From Gordonibacter massiliensis (ex Traore et al. 2017) (lineage in GTDB: Bacteria > Actinomycetota > Coriobacteriia > Coriobacteriales > Eggerthellaceae), in NCBI GenBank assembly GCA_900170005.1, contig LT827128.1:3220168-3284167 (forward strand): a stretch of 64,000 nt of DNA, written 5' to 3'. Position 1 is the first letter of the stretch. Every line of letters begins with the position of its first letter. This document shows, in pieces, positions 53,801-63,557 of the stretch. The notes below the pieces were generated by a model. That model saw only the letters and a program-made list of their open reading frames with translations, had not been told where the DNA came from and did not search any database. The position numbers and the translations under genes are program-made.

Positions 53801-55771
53801 ATCGACTACGAACTGGTTCCAGCAGAGTCGATTCTTCCTGGAGAAGCTACCGTACGCATTAACGGAATTGGAAACTTCGAAGGAACCGTCGAAGTGCCTT
53901 TCACCATAATTTGTGATGGGTGGACCACTTTTGGCAATTCAACGTACTACTATCAAGAAAACAAACCCATTACAGGAGAAACATGGATCGACGGCCGCGG
54001 TTACTACTTCAAGAAGACCGGCGCCCTCGTGCGTGGCGCATGGCTCACTCTTCCTGACGGAAAAACGTACGCCGGCAGCGACGGTGCCTTTCTTGCGGGG
54101 CAACAGATCATTGGCGGCAAAAAATATTACTTCGATGAACTTGGACGAACGAGAGAAGGTTTCATTACGGTCGGAAACTCTGTTTTCTATTACCAAGCCG
54201 AAGGGTACGCGACAGGGGAAACATGGATCGACGGGAAAGGCTACTACTTCAAGAAGACGGGTGTCCTCGTGCAGAACGCCTGGCTCGACTTCATAGATGG
54301 TCAGGTGCGCACGGGCAGTGACGGGGCATTCCTTACGGGTCTTCAGATCATCGACGGGAAAAAGTATCTCTTTGACGAGAAGGGACGCTCCATTGAAGGT
54401 TTCGCCACCGTCGGTGCCTCTACCTATTATTTGAAGGATGGTACTTACCTGATTGGTGAACAAAAAATACTTGGGAAGAGCTACTACTTCAAGAAGACCG
54501 GCATTCTTGTCAAAAATGCCTGGTTGGATCTCGTTGATGGACGACGAGTTTATGCAGGCAACAACGGAGCTTTCCTTTCCGGCGAGCAGTGGATCGGGGG
54601 CAAAGGATTCTATTTCAAGAAGACAGGTGCCCTCGTCCGAAGGACATGGTTGGATCTCGCTGACAGTCGCCGTGTTTTTGCATCAGAAGATGGCTCGTTT
54701 GCTTTGGGCGAGCAGTGGATTGGCAACCACGGCTACTATTTTAATGACAACGGAGATTCTCTCGCAAATCAGTGGCTTGACCTTGCCGATGGTCGGGTGC
54801 TTACAGATGCGGACGGCGCTTTCCTCATAGGCTACCAGATCGTCGACGGCAAGAAATACCTCTTCGACGAGCGCGGCCGCTCCACGGAAGGCTTCGTCAC
54901 CATCTCGGGCACGACCTACTATCTGCGGGACGGTGCCTTCCTCGCCGGCGAGCGGTGGATCGAGGACCAGGGCTACTACTTCAAGAAAGCTGGCAACCTC
55001 GTGAAGAACGCCTGGCTCGACCTCGCGGACGGCAGGGTGTACGCCGGGGCGGACGGCGCGTTCCTGACCGGCGAGCAGACGATCGCCGGCGAGCCGTTCT
55101 CCTTCGACGACCGCGGCCGCCTCTTGCAGGCCGAAGCCTCGGAAGCGCCGCTGCCGCCCTCCGACCCGGTGACGGAGGAGGCAGCCCCTGTCGTGGAGAT
55201 GCCTGAGCCGGGGGTCGGGGAGGCCGTCGCTTCCCCGGCGGAACAAACGCTAGCCGAAGGGCCCGCCGCAGATGTTGAGGACGTCGAGGAGGCCCGCCTC
55301 TCGCTCGCCCTGCTGGACGCCGTGACCGGGGAGCGGCTCGAGGGCAAGTCCTACACGCATCCGGAGCTCGAGGCGCTCGCCGCGGAGGGGGCTGAGCCCG
55401 TGTCCGTTCTATGCGAACGCGAGGATGGTACCTACGAGGCGCGCACGGCCGCGGCTTACGTGACGCTTGAGGCGCTGCTCGCCGACGCCGGCCTGCAGGG
55501 GGCCTGGAGGGAGGGCGCCGTGCTGCTCGTGGACGGCGGCGAGGGCGAGGAGGCGCACACCTTCGGGGATCTCTCGCGGGAAGGGTGGTTCTACCCCTCC
55601 GCGACGGCCGACGCCCTCGTGCCGGACGGGCGTCGGGCGTCGGCGCCGGTTCTTTGCTTCGCTTACACGGAATCGCCGATTCTTACGACGGCTGAAGATT
55701 CTGAAGGGGATATTATAAGTTGCTTGCCAATCGAAAGCCCGTTTTTTGTCATGATTGGTTTACCCGATTAA
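50888..55771 (+). CDS. Large secreted surface protein with cell-wall-binding repeats (paralogue B)
   Basis: This 1627-residue protein starts at ATG 50888 behind AAGGGGA, with a signal peptide (FWFLTFLLAAACAAVPLHQA, cleavage near ADA-DE). A helical region runs to about residue 500. Residues about 505-865 are beta-solenoid-like and contain two 116-residue near-identical units (GGSLRVEGSASSTYL, VVLCGDGPQAVDG). Ig-like repeats follow (865-1008, YSGTPIALSPIVSYG), then choline-binding-type repeats (1008-1411) and the same C-terminal domain as paralogue A (1415-1627). The layout matches 37490-41524. The segment 52420-53370 is far richer in GC than its flanks, a sign of mosaic origin. Confidence 0.87.
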   Translation: MKRIARPTATFWFLTFLLAAACAAVPLHQADADEGNAIRPAMLPSVFQTSQAEQLKADYFLTSNLFQPYANFTYQAPYRSYLVQMSNDSTFKNELIAWTTLNFVFNPDEFAGGLAKGDLLSEQGFYEAALFDMLYETEKSDTLLDTLHASIKKCNVGVYKNLFKQLDKGTIDYPVSFDIPLTDEDKAKIGAALYAEAGDSYASTFGSLETFQKLVSTGATIEEMAERVGTMLALEDLSESTVTMLQSMKRYCGVHRDEGSFGHLENALEEIIDLYENHFDVQTLIYQEAASLAVDQILEKASGLIWSDMIDNLGGGWVKLAYSVGKAANNAWISTDARIEKFYEMKSLLDIEIAVQDSLQYYKAIYQNNQTQTNASHFNAGVSMAISTYELGLRYSEGYWTILDTMGLNAVLNEFGEGWSHSDLIAKVSQDRTTMENNYRMANELLDELSTQNQNGHDEAFDEPLYITSQETFDAYCDIYGDMRNVYPERFSNLKVNCPTAIMVDRTCRIGKEADFYTLTIEEGGSLRVEGSASSTYLDVRGGSLLVDGDLRVSLVYMDSDASLVSVSGNLLAERSSYASRQMEAGTFEVGGDVHLEGGYWFGAVGACRVVLCGDGPQAVDGDGGLGNTEFRNPDVDVSITGTLSLAGDAQADGAVSAGTLNLNGHRLTAAKDVSTSTLLATGASAVHAGGRLHVGSCMLEAGAAVDASAPEADFYSLSIEEGGSLRVEGSASSTYLHVNGGSLFADGDLRVRDVDMDSDASLVRVSGALSAGHGGYTSYRMEAGSFEALGDVHLEGGEGFGAVGACRVVLCGDGPQAVDGYGNLGNTINAHAIEKEASIPEFAVGCYIWDPDYHRTNKYLQLATSDIGKQAYVYSGTPIALSPIVSYGDHYLQEGIDFTVSYSNNVNAGTASATLAGLGEVKGSKTESFTIQPLEIGVVEIEPIQNQIYTGSPLAPDATLSLNGRPLEKGIDYELVPAESILPGEATVRINGIGNFEGTVEVPFTIICDGWTTFGNSTYYYQENKPITGETWIDGRGYYFKKTGALVRGAWLTLPDGKTYAGSDGAFLAGQQIIGGKKYYFDELGRTREGFITVGNSVFYYQAEGYATGETWIDGKGYYFKKTGVLVQNAWLDFIDGQVRTGSDGAFLTGLQIIDGKKYLFDEKGRSIEGFATVGASTYYLKDGTYLIGEQKILGKSYYFKKTGILVKNAWLDLVDGRRVYAGNNGAFLSGEQWIGGKGFYFKKTGALVRRTWLDLADSRRVFASEDGSFALGEQWIGNHGYYFNDNGDSLANQWLDLADGRVLTDADGAFLIGYQIVDGKKYLFDERGRSTEGFVTISGTTYYLRDGAFLAGERWIEDQGYYFKKAGNLVKNAWLDLADGRVYAGADGAFLTGEQTIAGEPFSFDDRGRLLQAEASEAPLPPSDPVTEEAAPVVEMPEPGVGEAVASPAEQTLAEGPAADVEDVEEARLSLALLDAVTGERLEGKSYTHPELEALAAEGAEPVSVLCEREDGTYEARTAAAYVTLEALLADAGLQGAWREGAVLLVDGGEGEEAHTFGDLSREGWFYPSATADALVPDGRRASAPVLCFAYTESPILTTAEDSEGDIISCLPIESPFFVMIGLPD
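52424..52773 (+). repeat. 350-bp in-frame direct repeat, copy 1
   Basis: This segment is repeated at 53021-53370 with an exact offset of 597 bases (199 codons) and no indels in the parts compared. It encodes the beta-solenoid unit beginning EADFY and ending near GLGNT. Differences are few and clustered. Recombination between the copies would delete or add 199 residues in frame. Confidence 0.85.
53021..53370 (+). repeat. 350-bp in-frame direct repeat, copy 2
   Basis: Second copy of the 52424-52773 unit. Beyond 53370 the DNA returns abruptly to the lower-GC style of the rest of the gene. Confidence 0.85.
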
Positions 55772-55862
55772 CATTCAGGTAAAAGGAAAAGCATCATGTG
55801 GGGGATCGCCAGAAGATGAAGCCCAATCTGTGGTTGGCCATTGCGGCAAACAAATGCGCAAA
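55058..55862 (+). repeat. 805-bp duplicated segment, copy 2
   Basis: Counterpart of 40811-41615. It carries the end of paralogue B, the spacer and the first 65 bases of an acetyltransferase frame. The match stops after 55862, where unrelated lower-GC sequence begins. Confidence 0.9.
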
Positions 55863-56010
55863 GGTTTTGCGCTCCGCTTCAACGTTTCTTTTTATGCGTG
55901 CAAAACGCAGCTCACCTGTAAAACCTCGTTTTGACAGTGTTATCGATTCACAAAAGCTATTGCGAAAAGCTATGTCAAAAAGTTTAGTTCAAGGGGGCGG
56001 GGGAGGGTGA
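55798..56010 (+). pseudogene. Truncated acetyltransferase remnant
   Basis: The first 21 or so residues (MGDRQKMKPNLWLAIAANK and onward) are identical to the acetyltransferase-HddC-GmhB fusion at 41551. The frame then runs into unrelated sequence and ends after a Gly run, 70 residues in all. The hexapeptide-repeat catalytic part is absent. It is a by-product of the segmental duplication. A G-rich stretch (G5-C-G5-A-G3, 55993-56007) ends it. Confidence 0.8.
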
Positions 56011-56221
56011 GTTTAAAAGACAAGAGTTGCGTTTGGTTTTTGCTGGCCCGACCATACATAAAATTATTTTATAGTTATAGACAAACTGATCAATACAATC
56101 AGTAAAGAATAAAAAACGTGCAACTTGTTTGACCGATAATCATGTTTTCTGAGCCTCGGAAAGCATGGAGATATCGAACATTGGACTACGCCTAGCAAGA
56201 CTATCTCCAAGATAAGCACCC
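56011..56221. other. AT-rich right edge of the island
   Basis: No supported gene. It contains a palindrome ATAAAAT-T-ATTTTAT at 56058-56072 and is clearly AT-rich. GC-rich core-type coding begins at 56222, so the island boundary is placed near here. No tRNA gene, integrase or flanking direct repeat was recognised. Confidence 0.5.
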
Positions 56222-56641
56222 TCACAACCTCGCATGCTTATCGCTCAGTACCCTCAGTCCGCCGCCGGGGGTTATCAGCGCCTCCACGGGGCACTCGAAT
56301 GCTTGGGCGAATTTGGCCAGTTTCGAGAAGTTGGCGTCGATGAGGCCGTCCTCGATGTCGGTTACGTGGCTGCGGCTGTGGCCCACCATGTCGGCGAGCT
56401 TCGTCTTGGTGAGGTTCCCACCTTCGCGCAGAACCCTCACGTTCTCGCCGAACGTGCGCGCAAGCTCCTGCACCAGGGGATCCTTGGCCTGCATCTTGAT
56501 CTGTCGCGTCTTCTCCGGCATGTCCTCAGCGTAACCGGACAGATACGCATTGACGTATTCGACAGAATACGCTTTGCCTGTTCCGGCATCTGCCCGCGAC
56601 GCCTCGCAAGCGCCCGACCGCTCCCTTCGTGCGCGGTGCAT
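56222..56641 (-). CDS. XRE-family transcriptional regulator
   Basis: This 139-residue protein has a C-terminal helix-turn-helix (VRVLREGGNLTKTKLADMVG, HSRSHVTDIEDGLIDANFSK) and an N-terminal part of about 70 residues with no known domain. The ATG at 56641 is chosen because GGGAGG lies five bases upstream on that strand. A second possible start is the Met of MPEKTRQIKMQAK nearer the HTH. It is divergent from the carboxylase gene and GC-rich like the core. The target is unknown; self-regulation or control of the adjacent operon is possible. Confidence 0.8.
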   Translation of the reverse strand: MHRARRERSGACEASRADAGTGKAYSVEYVNAYLSGYAEDMPEKTRQIKMQAKDPLVQELARTFGENVRVLREGGNLTKTKLADMVGHSRSHVTDIEDGLIDANFSKLAKFAQAFECPVEALITPGGGLRVLSDKHARL

Positions 56642-56718
56642 AACATCCTCCCACCCCGCGATTCTGTTGCTTGCCGGTGAATTTCCCGCCCAAACTCCCC
56701 CTTGCGCCACCCTTCATC

Positions 56719-56724
56719 TATAAT
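56719..56724 (+). promoter_or_regulatory. Candidate -10 box of the carboxylase operon
   Basis: TATAAT lies about 50 bases upstream of the carboxyltransferase::accB ATG, between the divergent XRE gene and the operon. No clear -35 stands at the right distance. Confidence 0.5.
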
Positions 56725-56772
56725 CGGATATTCGATCTTTGACTAACTGCAAATCGAAGGGGGTGTGAGTTC

Positions 56773-58664
<1,892 letters not shown>

Positions 58665-58665
<1 letters not shown>

Positions 58666-60017
58666 TGTTTAGCAAGATACTGGTTGCCAATCGCGGCGAG
58701 GTGGCGCTGCGCATCATGCGCGCCTGCCGCGAGCTGGGCGTGAAGACGGTTGCGGTCTACTCGACCGAGGACGCCGACACCTATCCCGTGCAGTACGCCG
58801 ACGAGGCCGTGTGCATCGGCCCCGCCCAGGCGAACAAGAGCTACCTGGTCATACCCAGCATCATCTCCGCGGCGAAGAACGCCGGGGCCGAGGCCATCCA
58901 CCCCGGCTACGGCTTCTTGGCCGAGAACGCCGACTTCGCCCGCGCCTGCGTGGACAACGACCTGGTGTTCATCGGCCCCTCCGCCGACTGCATCGAGCGC
59001 ATGGGCGACAAGAGCATGGCGCGCGAGACCATGAAGGGCTGCGGCGTGCCCACCGTTCCCGGCTCCGACGGCTGCATCGACACGGCGGCCGAGGCCAAGG
59101 CGTTCGCCGACAGCGTGGGCTACCCCGTGCTCATCAAGGCCACGGCGGGCGGCGGCGGCAAGGGCATGCGCGAGGTGCACGACCCGGCCGACCTCGAGGC
59201 CCAGTACCAGGCGGCCCGCACCGAGGCGGGCGCCGCGTTCGGCAACGACGGCGTGTACCTGGAGAAGCTCGTGCTGCGCCCGCGCCACGTGGAGATACAG
59301 GTGCTGGCCGACGACTTCGGCAACAACCTGGCGCTCTGCGAGCGCGACTGCTCCGTGCAGCGCCGCCACCAGAAGCTCATCGAGGAGGCGCCCTCGCCGG
59401 CGCTCACCGAGGACCTGCGCCGTGCCATGGGCGTGGCGGCCATCAAGGCCGTGCGCGCCGTGAACTACAAGAACGCCGGCACCATCGAGTTTTTGCTCGA
59501 CACGGACGGCAACTTCTACTTCATGGAAATGAACACGCGCGTGCAGGTGGAGCATCCGGTCACGGAGCAGATCACCGGCACCGACATCATCAAGGAGCAG
59601 CTGCGCATCGCCTCCGGCGAGCCCATCAGCTGCGCTTCCCGCGCCCCGTTCGCCCCGTTCGGCCACGCCATCGAGTTCCGCATCAACGCGGAGGACCCGG
59701 CGCACGCCTTCCGCCCGTGCCCCGGAACCATCACGAGGTTCGAGCCTCCGGCGGGCCCCGGCGTGCGCGTGGAGAGCTACGTGCGCACCGGCTCGCGCAT
59801 CTCGCCGTACTACGACTCGCTCGTGGCGAAGCTCGTGGTGTACGGCCAGGATCGCGAAGAGGCGCTCCAGCGCGGGCGCCGCGCCCTCGACGAGTTCGTC
59901 ATCGAAGGCATCGAAACCACCATCTCGTTTCATCGCCGCGTGCTGGACAATGCGGTGTTCTGCGCGGGCGAGGCGACGACCGACTTCATCGAAACCCAGA
60001 TGGGAGACGTGTTATGA
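58665..60017 (+). CDS. accC: Biotin carboxylase
   Basis: This 450-residue ATP-grasp enzyme carboxylates biotin on the BCCP. It begins MFSKILVANRGEVALRIMRA. It carries the Gly-rich ATP loop IKATAGGGGKGMR, HVEIQVLADDFGNNLAL, ERDCSVQRRHQKLIEEAPSP and the catalytic EMNTRVQVEHPVTE. All key residues are intact and the length is standard. The ATG shares one base with the preceding stop (TAATG), and the gene ends in a four-base overlap with the Asp23-family gene. Confidence 0.96.
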
Positions 60018-60361
60018 ACGAACTGAATCTTGACGGCATGGCGCTTGCGCCGGGCGTCGTCGAGACCATCGTGTCCATTGCCACCAACGAGGTCGAGGGC
60101 GTTGCCTCGGTCGGCTCGGCGGCTGCGGGCGGCCTGCGTTCCATGTTCGGCTCCAAGCCGCCTACGCAGGGCATCGACATCGCCGTGGACGAGGACGACA
60201 AGCTGGCCATCTCGGTGCGCGTCGACGTGTACTACGGCTACGTGCTGCCCGATCTGGCCGCGAACGTGCGCCAGGCCGTGGCCGACGCGGTCGCCAGCCA
60301 GGTGGGCGCGCAGGTGTCCTCGGTGGACGTGTACATCGACGGCATCCAGTTCGCCGGTTAG
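60014..60361 (+). CDS. Asp23/Gls24 family protein (YqhY-like)
   Basis: This 115-residue Asp23-family protein (LDGMALAPGVVETIVSIATN, VRVDVYYGYVLPDLAANVRQ, VSSVDVYIDGIQF) corresponds to YqhY of Bacillus, which is found between accC and nusB and has been linked to acetyl-CoA carboxylase activity. Position and sequence both match. It overlaps accC by four bases. Confidence 0.9.
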   Translation: MNELNLDGMALAPGVVETIVSIATNEVEGVASVGSAAAGGLRSMFGSKPPTQGIDIAVDEDDKLAISVRVDVYYGYVLPDLAANVRQAVADAVASQVGAQVSSVDVYIDGIQFAG

Positions 60362-60382
60362 CCGGAGGTTTGCTGAACTTCT

Positions 60383-61102
60383 ATGGCTGCTAAACGACAT
60401 GAACGAACGCGTGCGCGCCGATCGGCGCTCGCGCTGCTCTACACGAGCGAGATAACCGACGAGGGCGCCACCAAAATCGCCGAAGAAGGCCGCTACCTGG
60501 CCGAAGACGGCCCGCTGCCCGAATACGCCGAGGCGCTGGTTCGCGGCATCGAGGCGCATCGCGCCGCCATCGACAAGCATCTGGCGGCCACGTCGGAGAA
60601 CTGGGCGCTCGCCCGCATGCCCATCGTGGACCGCTCCATCCTGCGCCTGGCAGCCTACGAGATGATGTACGTGGCCGACGTGCCCACGTCCGTCACCATC
60701 AACGAGGCTGTGGAACTGGCGAAGGACTTCGGCGGCGAGGACGAGTCGCCGCGCTTCGTGAACGGCGTGCTGGGCCGCATCGCGAAGATACTGGAGGCCG
60801 AGGCGGCCGGCGGGGAAGGTATGCCCGGCGTCTCCGTTCCTGGCGGCAAGGCCGCTCCCGCCGAAGCGATCGAGGGTTCCGCTGCTCCTGCCGGGGCGCC
60901 CGCCGACGCAACCCTCCCCGAAACGCCCGAAGTGGCCGCTGCGCCCGCCGAAGCGCCCGAGGCTCACAGCGCGGCGCCCGAGACCGCAGCCGTGCCCGCC
61001 GCGTCGGAAACAGAAGCCGCCCCGGCACCCGGCGAGCCGGCATCCGCGGCCGCCCCGACGCCTGCCGAGCCCTTGGCGGCCGGAACGCCGAAGGAGGCGT
61101 GA
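60383..61102 (+). CDS. nusB: Transcription antitermination factor NusB with long tail
   Basis: The first 140 or so residues of this 239-residue protein are a complete NusB: RARRSALALLYTSEITDEG, ENWALARMPIVDRSILRLA, EMMYVADVPTSVTINEAVEL and SPRFVNGVLGRIAK. NusB binds boxA RNA with NusE/S10 in rRNA antitermination. About 95 extra residues, mainly Ala, Pro and Glu, form a disordered tail not found in typical NusB. The tail may be tolerated filler of a GC-rich genome. xseB starts two bases after the stop. Confidence 0.92.
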   Translation: MAAKRHERTRARRSALALLYTSEITDEGATKIAEEGRYLAEDGPLPEYAEALVRGIEAHRAAIDKHLAATSENWALARMPIVDRSILRLAAYEMMYVADVPTSVTINEAVELAKDFGGEDESPRFVNGVLGRIAKILEAEAAGGEGMPGVSVPGGKAAPAEAIEGSAAPAGAPADATLPETPEVAAAPAEAPEAHSAAPETAAVPAASETEAAPAPGEPASAAAPTPAEPLAAGTPKEA

Positions 61103-61103
61103 C

Positions 61104-61382
61104 GTGGCGCACGAATCGTACGTGACGTTCGATCAGGTGAAAACCCGCCTCGACGAGATCGTCGACGCGGTGGGATCGGAGGAGATGCCCCTCGACGAGG
61201 CGCTCTCCCTGTACGAAGAAGCCGTGGGCCTGGGCCTGCGTGCCAGCGAGCTGCTCGAGGAGGACATCGAGGCCCGCAACGAGTTGGACGACGTGCAGGA
61301 CGGCGGGGCCGAGGCTGAGGCCGCGACCTCGGCCGAGGGCGCCGTTTCGGACGCGGGAGCGCCCGAAACCGCCACGGCGTAG
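61104..61382 (+). CDS. xseB: Exodeoxyribonuclease VII small subunit
   Basis: This 92-residue protein carries the XseB core at residues 7-60 (TFDQVKTRLDEIVDAVGSEE, MPLDEALSLYEEAVGLG). It binds the large subunit XseA for single-strand DNA degradation. xseA is not next to it here and must lie elsewhere. The start is GTG at 61104. The last 30 residues are an acidic Ala-rich tail. It lies between nusB and dxs, as in many Gram-positives. Confidence 0.88.
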   Translation: MAHESYVTFDQVKTRLDEIVDAVGSEEMPLDEALSLYEEAVGLGLRASELLEEDIEARNELDDVQDGGAEAEAATSAEGAVSDAGAPETATA

Positions 61383-61400
61383 CGAAACGGGGGCGTGACC

Positions 61401-63278
61401 ATGGACCATCGCATTCTCGATATGATTTCGTCGCCGGCCGACCTCAAGCTGCTCAGCAACGACGAGCTTTCCATCCTCGCTCGCGAGATCCGCGAGGAGA
61501 TCGTGACCGTGACGTCGGAGACGGGCGGACACGTGGCCTCGTCGCTGGGTGCCGTGGAGATCATCCTTTCCGTGCACAGCATGATCGATTGCCCTACCGA
61601 CAGGTTCGTGTTCGACGTGGGCCACCAGGCGTACGCGCACAAGCTCGTGACGGGAAGGCTCGACGATTTCAAAACGCTGCGCACGTACGGTGGCCTGTCC
61701 GGCTTCCCGAAGTCCGACGAAAGTCCCTGCGACGTGCATCCTTCGGGTCACGCGTCCGACTCGCTGTCGGTGGCGTTGGGCCTGGCGAAGGCGCGCGACC
61801 TCTCCGGCGGCACCAACAAGGTCGTGGCCCTCATCGGCGACGCGGCGCTTTCGGGCGGCATGGCGTTCGAGGCGCTCAACCATATCGGTCAGGCGCAGAC
61901 GCCCATGGTGATCATCCTCAACGACAACGAGATGTCCATATCGCGCAACGTGGGCGCGCTCATGAAGCACCTCGGCAACATGCGCGCCTCCACCCAGTAC
62001 CGCCAAACGCGCGACTCCGTGCAGGAGAAGCTGGAGAGCAGCGGCGCCCTCGGCACCGCGCTCGCGAACTTCGGCCGCAACATGAAAGAGTCGATGAAGC
62101 AGTTCGTGCTCCCGCGCACCATGATATTCGAGCAGCTGGGCATCCTGTGCACGGCTCCCATCGACGGCCACGACATCGGCGCGCTCAAGGAGACGCTGGG
62201 TTTGGTGCTGGCCGCCGACGCTCCCGTGCTCATGCACGTGGTGACGAAGAAGGGCGCCGGCTACGAGCCCGCCGCCCGCAACCCCGAGAAGTTCCACGGC
62301 ATCGCGCCGTACGACATCGCCACGGGCGAGGTGAGGAAGAAGCCGGTCGCCGCCCCGTCTTACACAAGCGTGTTCGGCAAGGCGCTCGCCGAGGAGGCGC
62401 GCGCCGACGACCGCATCGTGGCCATCACGGCCGCCATGAAGGACGGCACGGGGCTTGCGGATTTCGCCGAGGAGTTCCCGAATCGCTTCGTGGACGCGGG
62501 CATTGCCGAAGAGCACGCGGTGGGCTTGGCCTCGGGCCTGGCGGTGGGCGGCAAGAAGCCCGTCGTGGCCATTTACTCCACGTTCCTGCAGCGCGCCATC
62601 GACCAGCTCATCATCAACAACGCGCTGCCGAACCTCGACGTGGTGTTCGCCATCGACCGCGCCGGTGTCGTGGGCGAGGACGGTCCCACGCACCACGGCA
62701 TATTCGATCTGGCCTACACGCGCATGGTGCCGAACATGCGCGTGCTCGCGCCCTCGAACGAGGCGGAGCTCGTGCATGCGCTGCATACGGCGCTCGCGCT
62801 GGGAGGGCCGTATGCCATCCGCTACCCGCGCGGGGCGGCCGAGGGCGTGCCCCTGCCCGAGAAGCCGGAGGTGCTGGAGGTGGGGCGTGCGCGGACCGTG
62901 CGCGAAGGAGACGACGTTGCCATCCTCGCGTTCGGGCGCATGGTGAGCCGCGCGCTGGGAGCTGCGGAGCTGCTGGCCGAGCGCGGCATAGAGGCGCGCG
63001 TCGTGGACATGCGCTGGGCGAAGCCGCTCGACGCCGACGCCGTCGCCCGTGCCGCGCAAACGAGGCTCGTCGTCACCGTGGAGGGCGGCGTGGTGTCCGG
63101 AGGTGCGGGGGAGGGCGTGCTCGGCGAGCTCGCTCGCCAGGGCCTCGCGGTGCCCGCGCTCACGCTGGGCGTTCCCGACGTGTTCGTGCCCCAGGGCAAG
63201 GCGGACCTGCTGCTGCGCGACCTCGGGCTCGACCCGCAGGGCATCGCTGCCTCGGTCGAAGCGCGCTTGGGGAAATAG
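61401..63278 (+). CDS. dxs: 1-deoxy-D-xylulose-5-phosphate synthase
   Basis: This 625-residue thiamine diphosphate enzyme condenses pyruvate and glyceraldehyde 3-phosphate, the first step of the MEP isoprenoid pathway that also feeds undecaprenyl lipid. Motifs are GGHVASSLGAVEIILSVH, FDVGHQAYAHKLVTGR, the ThDP-binding GDAALSGGMAFEALNH with NDNEMSIS, DAGIAEEHAV and FAIDRAGVVGEDGPTHHG. The ATG at 61401 follows GGGGG seven bases upstream; an in-frame GTG at 61395 is possible. Length and motifs are standard. Confidence 0.96.
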   Translation: MDHRILDMISSPADLKLLSNDELSILAREIREEIVTVTSETGGHVASSLGAVEIILSVHSMIDCPTDRFVFDVGHQAYAHKLVTGRLDDFKTLRTYGGLSGFPKSDESPCDVHPSGHASDSLSVALGLAKARDLSGGTNKVVALIGDAALSGGMAFEALNHIGQAQTPMVIILNDNEMSISRNVGALMKHLGNMRASTQYRQTRDSVQEKLESSGALGTALANFGRNMKESMKQFVLPRTMIFEQLGILCTAPIDGHDIGALKETLGLVLAADAPVLMHVVTKKGAGYEPAARNPEKFHGIAPYDIATGEVRKKPVAAPSYTSVFGKALAEEARADDRIVAITAAMKDGTGLADFAEEFPNRFVDAGIAEEHAVGLASGLAVGGKKPVVAIYSTFLQRAIDQLIINNALPNLDVVFAIDRAGVVGEDGPTHHGIFDLAYTRMVPNMRVLAPSNEAELVHALHTALALGGPYAIRYPRGAAEGVPLPEKPEVLEVGRARTVREGDDVAILAFGRMVSRALGAAELLAERGIEARVVDMRWAKPLDADAVARAAQTRLVVTVEGGVVSGGAGEGVLGELARQGLAVPALTLGVPDVFVPQGKADLLLRDLGLDPQGIAASVEARLGK

Positions 63279-63557
63279 CCCGAACGTCGGCCCAGGCGTC
63301 TGTTTGCGCTTGCTTGTTCCGGTTGCGCCCGGCAATCCACGTACCCGGTTGTCCGTAGGAGCGCCCTTGCATGCAAGGCCCGATTTGCCCGCCTGCGCGC
63401 ACCATGCTGTCAGCGACTTTACCTAAACTTGATCTTCCCGTTGCGTGGAATTGACAATCCTTTCCTATCATTAAACTCCGTGTGCTTGGTTACCGAAGCC
63501 GTGGAGGGGCGTCAGGCGCGTTCGCCGATGCGCGCTCCCGCACGGGGAGGAGTTTGC
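63279..63557. promoter_or_regulatory. Intergenic region with candidate pit promoter
   Basis: A consensus TTGACA lies at 63451-63456, about 100 bases ahead of the pit ATG, in an AT-richer patch. The -10 is uncertain (TAAACT at 63472-63477 with a 15-base spacer). A 14-bp palindrome CCTTGCATGCAAGG is at 63365-63378. No gene is supported. Confidence 0.4.

Noticed and set aside
55993-56007. G5-C-G5-A-G3 stretch as a second phase-variation tract
   Set aside because: It is interrupted and lies in a truncated remnant without function; unlike G10 it is a poor slippage substrate.
60699-63335. An 878-residue minus-strand open frame across nusB, xseB and dxs
   Set aside because: It is antisense to three well-supported genes, is rich in Arg/His/Gly/Ala from GC-rich third positions, and has no domain. 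It is a codon-bias artefact.
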